Assembly: GCF_016865525.2 (NCBI RefSeq)
Contig: NZ_CP075169.1
Coordinates: forward strand, 868,337 to 932,336
DNA length: 64,000 nt
From: Sodalis ligni
Lineage (GTDB): Bacteria > Pseudomonadota > Gammaproteobacteria > Enterobacterales > Enterobacteriaceae
Reading direction: 5' to 3'
Below are positions 60,195 through 64,000 of this stretch, piece by piece; positions within the stretch are counted from its first letter, which is position 1, and each line of letters starts with the position of its first letter. Under the pieces are notes generated by a model. The model saw only the letters and a program-made list of their open reading frames with translations, had not been told where the DNA came from and ran no database searches. A program made the position numbers and the translations under genes.

Positions 60195-61084
60195 ACCTGG
60201 CGCAAAGCCTGGCGGCCATGGGAAAGCAAGGCATCGGTCACTTTACGCATCATCCGGCTTTCCGGCGCAAAACGATGCCAGAACAGCATCCGGCGCTGGA
60301 ACAGCCCTGGCGTAAGATCAATCAGCTCGCCGCTGTCCAGCTCTCTTTCGATTTGCAAATGGGGGATCATGCAACAGGTGGTGCCCTGGCGAGCCAGCTG
60401 GACAAACGCTTCCGATGAGTTGACGATATGGCAGGGCACGCTGCCCGGCGGCAGATCGAAATTCTGCTGTAAAAACGCCTGATGCATGTCGTCAAGATGA
60501 TCGAACGCCACCGCCGGCGCTTTCAGCAGCGCGCTGCGGGTGACGCCGTTCGGAAAGTAGCGGTCGGCAAAAGGTTTCGATGCCACGAACAGGTAATCCA
60601 GGGCGCCCAGTTGATCCACCAGGCAGCTGGGCAGGGGCTGGGGCTGGATACTCACCGCCCCCACCACTTCACCGCGCCGAAGGCGCTCCTGGGTGCGGGT
60701 TTCATCCTCAACCTGCAAATTAAGCCGGATGGGCGAATCGGTCAGTACCGGTTTCAGCGCCGGCAGCAGCCAGGTGGCCAGGCTGTCGGCATTGACCGCC
60801 AGGGATAACAACAGGGGAGTATCGCTGCCGTTATCGGTGCCGAGCCATTCATCTTCCAGCAACTCCACCTGATGCAATAATGCCAGCAGCTTTTGGCCCT
60901 GTTCCGTCGGCCGGGGCGGGACGGTACGTACCAGCAGCGGCTGGCCGAAAAGATTTTCCAACTGTTTTATGCGTTGCGATACCGCGGATTGCGTTATACA
61001 GAGTTTCTGCGCGGCACGTTCAAAACCTCGTTCACGTATCACGGCGTCGAGCGCCTGCAGCGTTCGATAGTCCGGGCGTTTCAT
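60191..61084 (-). CDS. argP: LysR-type regulator ArgP
   Basis: ArgP (IciA) senses arginine and lysine and activates argO and other genes. The 297-residue product matches E. coli Arg[21 protein letters not shown], the [23 protein letters not shown] and the effector-domain segment [20 protein letters not shown]. It is divergent from rpiA with about 190 bp between. Confidence 0.95.
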   Translation of the reverse strand: MKRPDYRTLQALDAVIRERGFERAAQKLCITQSAVSQRIKQLENLFGQPLLVRTVPPRPTEQGQKLLALLHQVELLEDEWLGTDNGSDTPLLLSLAVNADSLATWLLPALKPVLTDSPIRLNLQVEDETRTQERLRRGEVVGAVSIQPQPLPSCLVDQLGALDYLFVASKPFADRYFPNGVTRSALLKAPAVAFDHLDDMHQAFLQQNFDLPPGSVPCHIVNSSEAFVQLARQGTTCCMIPHLQIERELDSGELIDLTPGLFQRRMLFWHRFAPESRMMRKVTDALLSHGRQALRQV

Positions 61085-61272
61085 TCAATCTTCGTCCCCT
61101 AACGTCGGTGTATCCCTGCACTATGCCATAGTTTTGCCCCGGTAAGGTCTTAAAATCTTATGGATGAGGGTGGAGTGGTCCGGGCGCGTGCCGTTGCGGC
61201 GGAATTCAAGCTTTTTGGCCGGATATTGCTTTATAATACCGGCAAGTTGGATTTCCATAGGAAAAACATACC

Positions 61273-61929
61273 ATGACGCAGGATGAACTTAAAAAAGCGG
61301 TAGGCTGGGCGGCATTGAAATATGTTCAACCCGGTACCATCGTCGGGGTCGGCACCGGTACCACCGCCGCGCATTTTATTGACGCTCTGGGCACCATGAA
61401 ACACCAGATAGACGGGGCGGTATCCAGCTCCGAGGCTTCGTCGGCGAAATTGAAAGCGCTGGGGATCCCTTTGCTTGATTTAAACAGCGTGGATTCGCTG
61501 GATATCTATGTCGACGGGGCGGATGAGATCAACAGCCATATGCAGATGATTAAAGGCGGCGGCGCGGCGTTGACCCGTGAAAAAATCATCTCCGCCGTGG
61601 CGCGCCGTTTTATCTGCATTGCCGACGCGTCCAAACAGGTAGACGTATTGGGAAGATTTCCCCTGCCGGTTGAAGTGATCCCTATGGCGCGGGCGTATGT
61701 GGCCCGTGAACTGGTGAAATTGGGCGGTTTGCCCGAATATCGCCAGGGGGTGGTGACCGATAACGGCAATATCATTCTTGATGTGCGTAACCTGCAAATA
61801 TTGGATGCAGTGGCGCTGGAAGATAAAATCAACGCTCTGCCGGGGGTGGTTACCGTCGGGCTGTTTGCGCGGCGCGGCGCTGACGTAGCGCTGATCGGCA
61901 CTCCGGAGGGCGTCAAGGTTATCGAATAA
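61273..61929 (+). CDS. rpiA: Ribose-5-phosphate isomerase A
   Basis: RpiA interconverts ribose-5-phosphate and ribulose-5-phosphate in the pentose-phosphate pathway. The 218-residue protein has [16 protein letters not shown], the active-site [20 protein letters not shown] and [15 protein letters not shown] segments. Length and sequence match E. coli RpiA. With tktA it links pentoses and glycolysis. Confidence 0.97.
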   Translation: MTQDELKKAVGWAALKYVQPGTIVGVGTGTTAAHFIDALGTMKHQIDGAVSSSEASSAKLKALGIPLLDLNSVDSLDIYVDGADEINSHMQMIKGGGAALTREKIISAVARRFICIADASKQVDVLGRFPLPVEVIPMARAYVARELVKLGGLPEYRQGVVTDNGNIILDVRNLQILDAVALEDKINALPGVVTVGLFARRGADVALIGTPEGVKVIE

Positions 61930-62264
61930 GCCGCGGATTTCCCATGGGCGGGCCGGCCGGGCAGGGATATTGTTACCGATGCCGGCCTGACTGCGGGCGA
62001 CGGATAAGTGTTAATTTTGTTTACATAGCATTTTTTAATTCTTTATCTGAAATTCAGTGATAAATATCACATTTAAGTCATTTAACTGCCATATATAGGA
62101 CGTATGCCTGTCCCTCCAGAAGAATTATCCATAGCAATCACTTATGTTCGGCTCTTGTGCTGGGCGGACTTTGGTCAATGAACTTGCCGATGCGGCAATA
62201 TTTGTTATTTTGTCCGGGTGCTGTGTTTTGCAGCCGCTTCTGAAGTATCAAAAAGGGTCGGGAA
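61930..62264. other. rpiA-serA intergenic region
   Basis: A 335-bp, partly AT-rich region that holds the serA promoter and the CRP-like site listed separately. No gene is present. Confidence 0.5.
62056..62071. promoter_or_regulatory. CRP-like site upstream of serA
   Basis: AGTGATAAATATCACA matches TGTGA-N6-TCACA at nine of ten conserved positions, about 195 bp before the serA start. In E. coli serA is activated by CRP and Lrp. Confidence 0.5.
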
Positions 62265-63497
62265 ATGGCGAAAGTATCGTTGGAAAAAGACAAAATCAAA
62301 TTTCTATTGGTTGAGGGCGTGCATCAGACCGCCATCGATAATCTGCGGCATGCCGGTTATACCAATATCGAATACCATAAAGGCGCATTGGACACCGAGT
62401 CATTGAAGGCATCCATTCGCGATGCGCATTTCGTCGGCATCCGATCCCGCACCAACCTGACGGAAGAGGTGTTTGCCGCCGCGGAAAAATTGGTGGCGGT
62501 GGGCTGCTTTTGTATCGGCACCAATCAGGTTGATCTCAAGGCCGCGCTGAAACGCGGCGTGCCGGTATTCAATGCGCCTTTTTCCAATACGCGTTCCGTG
62601 GCCGAGCTGGTCATCGGCGAGATGCTGCTGATGATCCGCGGTGTGCCGGAAGCCAATGCCAAAGCCCATCGCGGCCAGTGGAACAAGCAGGCCCAGGGCA
62701 GCTACGAAGCCCGGGGCAAAAAGCTTGGCATCATCGGTTACGGCCATATCGGTACGCAATTGGGTATCCTGGCGGAAGGCCTGGGTATGCAGGTTTACTT
62801 TTACGATATCGAGAGCAAGCTGCCGCTGGGCAATGCCCATCAGGTGGATTCGCTGCCGGAATTGCTTGGCCTCAGCGATGTGGTGACCCTGCATGTGCCC
62901 GATACCCAGTCCACTCGGAATATGATGAGCTCGGCGGAATTCGGCCAGATGAAAAAAGGCGCGCTGTTTATCAACGCCGCGCGCGGTACGGTGGTGGATA
63001 TTCCGGCGCTGTGCGATGCCTTGGCCAGTAAACATCTTGCCGGCGCAGCCGTGGACGTTTTCCCTGAAGAACCGGCCACCAATACCGATCCGTTTGTTTC
63101 GCCCCTGTGCGAATTCGATAATGTTATCCTGACGCCGCATATCGGCGGGTCGACCCAGGAAGCGCAGGAGAATATCGGTACGGAGGTGGCGGGTAAGCTG
63201 GCGAAATATTCCGATAACGGGTCTACTTTGTCCGCGGTGAATTTCCCGGAGGTTTCTTTGCCGGAGCATGGTGAAAACGTCAGCCGGCTGCTGCATATTC
63301 ATGAGAACCGTCCCGGTATTTTGACCCGTATCAACCAGATTTTCGCCGAACAAAGTATTAACATTGCCGCCCAGTATCTGCAAACCACGGCGGATATAGG
63401 CTATGTGGTGATAGACGTGGAAACCGATGCGGAAAATACCGCTTTGCAATTGCTTAAGGCGATACCCGGCACGATCCGGGCGCGTTTGCTGTACTGA
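62265..63497 (+). CDS. serA: D-3-phosphoglycerate dehydrogenase
   Basis: SerA oxidises 3-phosphoglycerate, the first step of serine synthesis, and is inhibited by serine. The 410-residue product equals E. coli SerA in length. It has the Rossmann motif LGIIGYGHIGTQLGILAE, catalytic residues in NAARGTVVDIPAL (Arg), FPEEPATN (Glu) and LTPHIGGSTQEAQ (His), and a C-terminal ACT domain (HENRPGILTRINQIFAEQSI) that binds serine. A palindromic G/C-rich segment at 63504-63522 lies just after the stop. Confidence 0.97.
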   Translation: MAKVSLEKDKIKFLLVEGVHQTAIDNLRHAGYTNIEYHKGALDTESLKASIRDAHFVGIRSRTNLTEEVFAAAEKLVAVGCFCIGTNQVDLKAALKRGVPVFNAPFSNTRSVAELVIGEMLLMIRGVPEANAKAHRGQWNKQAQGSYEARGKKLGIIGYGHIGTQLGILAEGLGMQVYFYDIESKLPLGNAHQVDSLPELLGLSDVVTLHVPDTQSTRNMMSSAEFGQMKKGALFINAARGTVVDIPALCDALASKHLAGAAVDVFPEEPATNTDPFVSPLCEFDNVILTPHIGGSTQEAQENIGTEVAGKLAKYSDNGSTLSAVNFPEVSLPEHGENVSRLLHIHENRPGILTRINQIFAEQSINIAAQYLQTTADIGYVVIDVETDAENTALQLLKAIPGTIRARLLY

Positions 63498-63570
63498 GGT
63501 TTTGGCCCCAGGGCGGGGGCCGGCGCCTTGAGGGGACTGCGGCGGCTGCGAGATAGCCGCTGCATCCCCG

Positions 63571-64000
63571 TTGGTGCGGTCTCCCTTTAGCAGGTTCGCT
63601 GCACTCCCGGTGTCAGCGGGCCTACCGCGCCATGGGGCGCTCGGTTGGGCGGAAGAACCACGCCCGCTTCGACCCCATTGGTGCAGTCTCCCTTGAACAC
63701 GTTCGTTGCACGTCCGGTGGTAGCGGGCCTACCGCACCATGGGGCGCTCCGGCGGGCGGTAAAACCACGCCCGCTTCGACCCCATTGGTGCAGTCTCCCT
63801 TGAACACGTTCGTTGCACGTCCGGTGTTTGCGGGCCTACCGCGCCATGGGGCGCTCGGTTGGGCGGAAGAACCACGCCCGCTTCGACCCCATTGTCACGG
63901 TCTCCCTTTAACAGGTTCGCTGCACGATCGGTGTTTGCGGGCCTACCGCGCCATGGGGCGCTCGGTTGGGCGGGAAAACCACGCCCGCTTCGACCCCATT
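63571..64000. repeat. Tandem array of about 107-bp extragenic repeats, continuing past the window
   Basis: TCTCCCTT begins units at 63580, 63687, 63794 and 63901, 107 bp apart. Each has the family hairpin; the best copy is GCGGGCG, loop GTAAAACCA, CGCCCGC at 63752-63774, while others have one mismatch and a wobble pair. The sense is as at 42.7 kb. The array starts about 75 bp after serA and is cut by the window end. No gene is supported in it. Confidence 0.92.

Overview
This window is chromosomal DNA of an enterobacterium (Enterobacterales). From the tRNA-Phe gene at 21.1 kb to the right end, gene content and order largely match the E. coli 63-66 min backbone: speC, mltC-yggX-mutY, trmB-yggN, hemW-rdgB-yggT-proC-yggS, yggR, ruvX-yqgE-gshB-rsmE-endA-sprT, galP, metK, speA-speB, tktA, pgk-fbaA-mscS, argO-yggE-argP-rpiA-serA. 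Broken genes, missing backbone genes (epd, yggL, yggU, nupG, yqgA) and dense extragenic repeats suggest a lineage with a partly eroded genome, such as the Sodalis-like group. That placement is inference; no species call is possible from the sequence alone.

The left 21 kb is accessory DNA. It holds a truncated chemoreceptor, a hydroxyacid dehydrogenase, regulators, a frameshifted B12/radical SAM gene followed by an EamA exporter, a shattered glycosyltransferase, an IS3-family element with a frameshifted orfB, a DUF1835 gene and alkB. It continues with a catabolic or detoxification block (two LysR regulators, aldehyde dehydrogenase, EamA transporter, Tat-exported serine hydrolase, MDR oxidoreductase, orphan periplasmic binding protein, NAD(P)-binding protein). 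The block ends in an eroded integrase next to the 3' end of tRNA-Phe, the classic pheV integration site.

The backbone carries two notable alterations. A rhamnose cluster (rhaR, rhaS, rhaA, rhaD, rhaM) sits between yggR and ruvX; it keeps the CRP and RhaS operators but has lost rhaB, leaving what looks like its first few codons. The pgk-fbaA operon keeps a Cra-type operator and a promoter, but epd is absent. Single-base indels fuse yggS to proC, break mltC at a run of seven A and rewrite the C terminus of endA. These may be real decay or sequencing error.

The most striking unexplained structure is one family of extragenic repeats found at four places: 42.7-43.5 kb (five 146-bp tandem units), 50.3-50.9 kb (104-bp units), 58.3-58.5 kb (single copy) and 63.6-64.0 kb (107-bp units). 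Each full unit carries a 7-bp hairpin whose stem changes between arrays in a compensatory way, as expected if the folded form is selected.

The backbone genes cover polyamine synthesis (speA, speB, speC, and metK for S-adenosylmethionine), central sugar metabolism (tktA, pgk, fbaA, rpiA, galP), serine synthesis (serA), redox and repair functions (gshB, mutY, yggX) and osmotic or export functions (mscS, argO).
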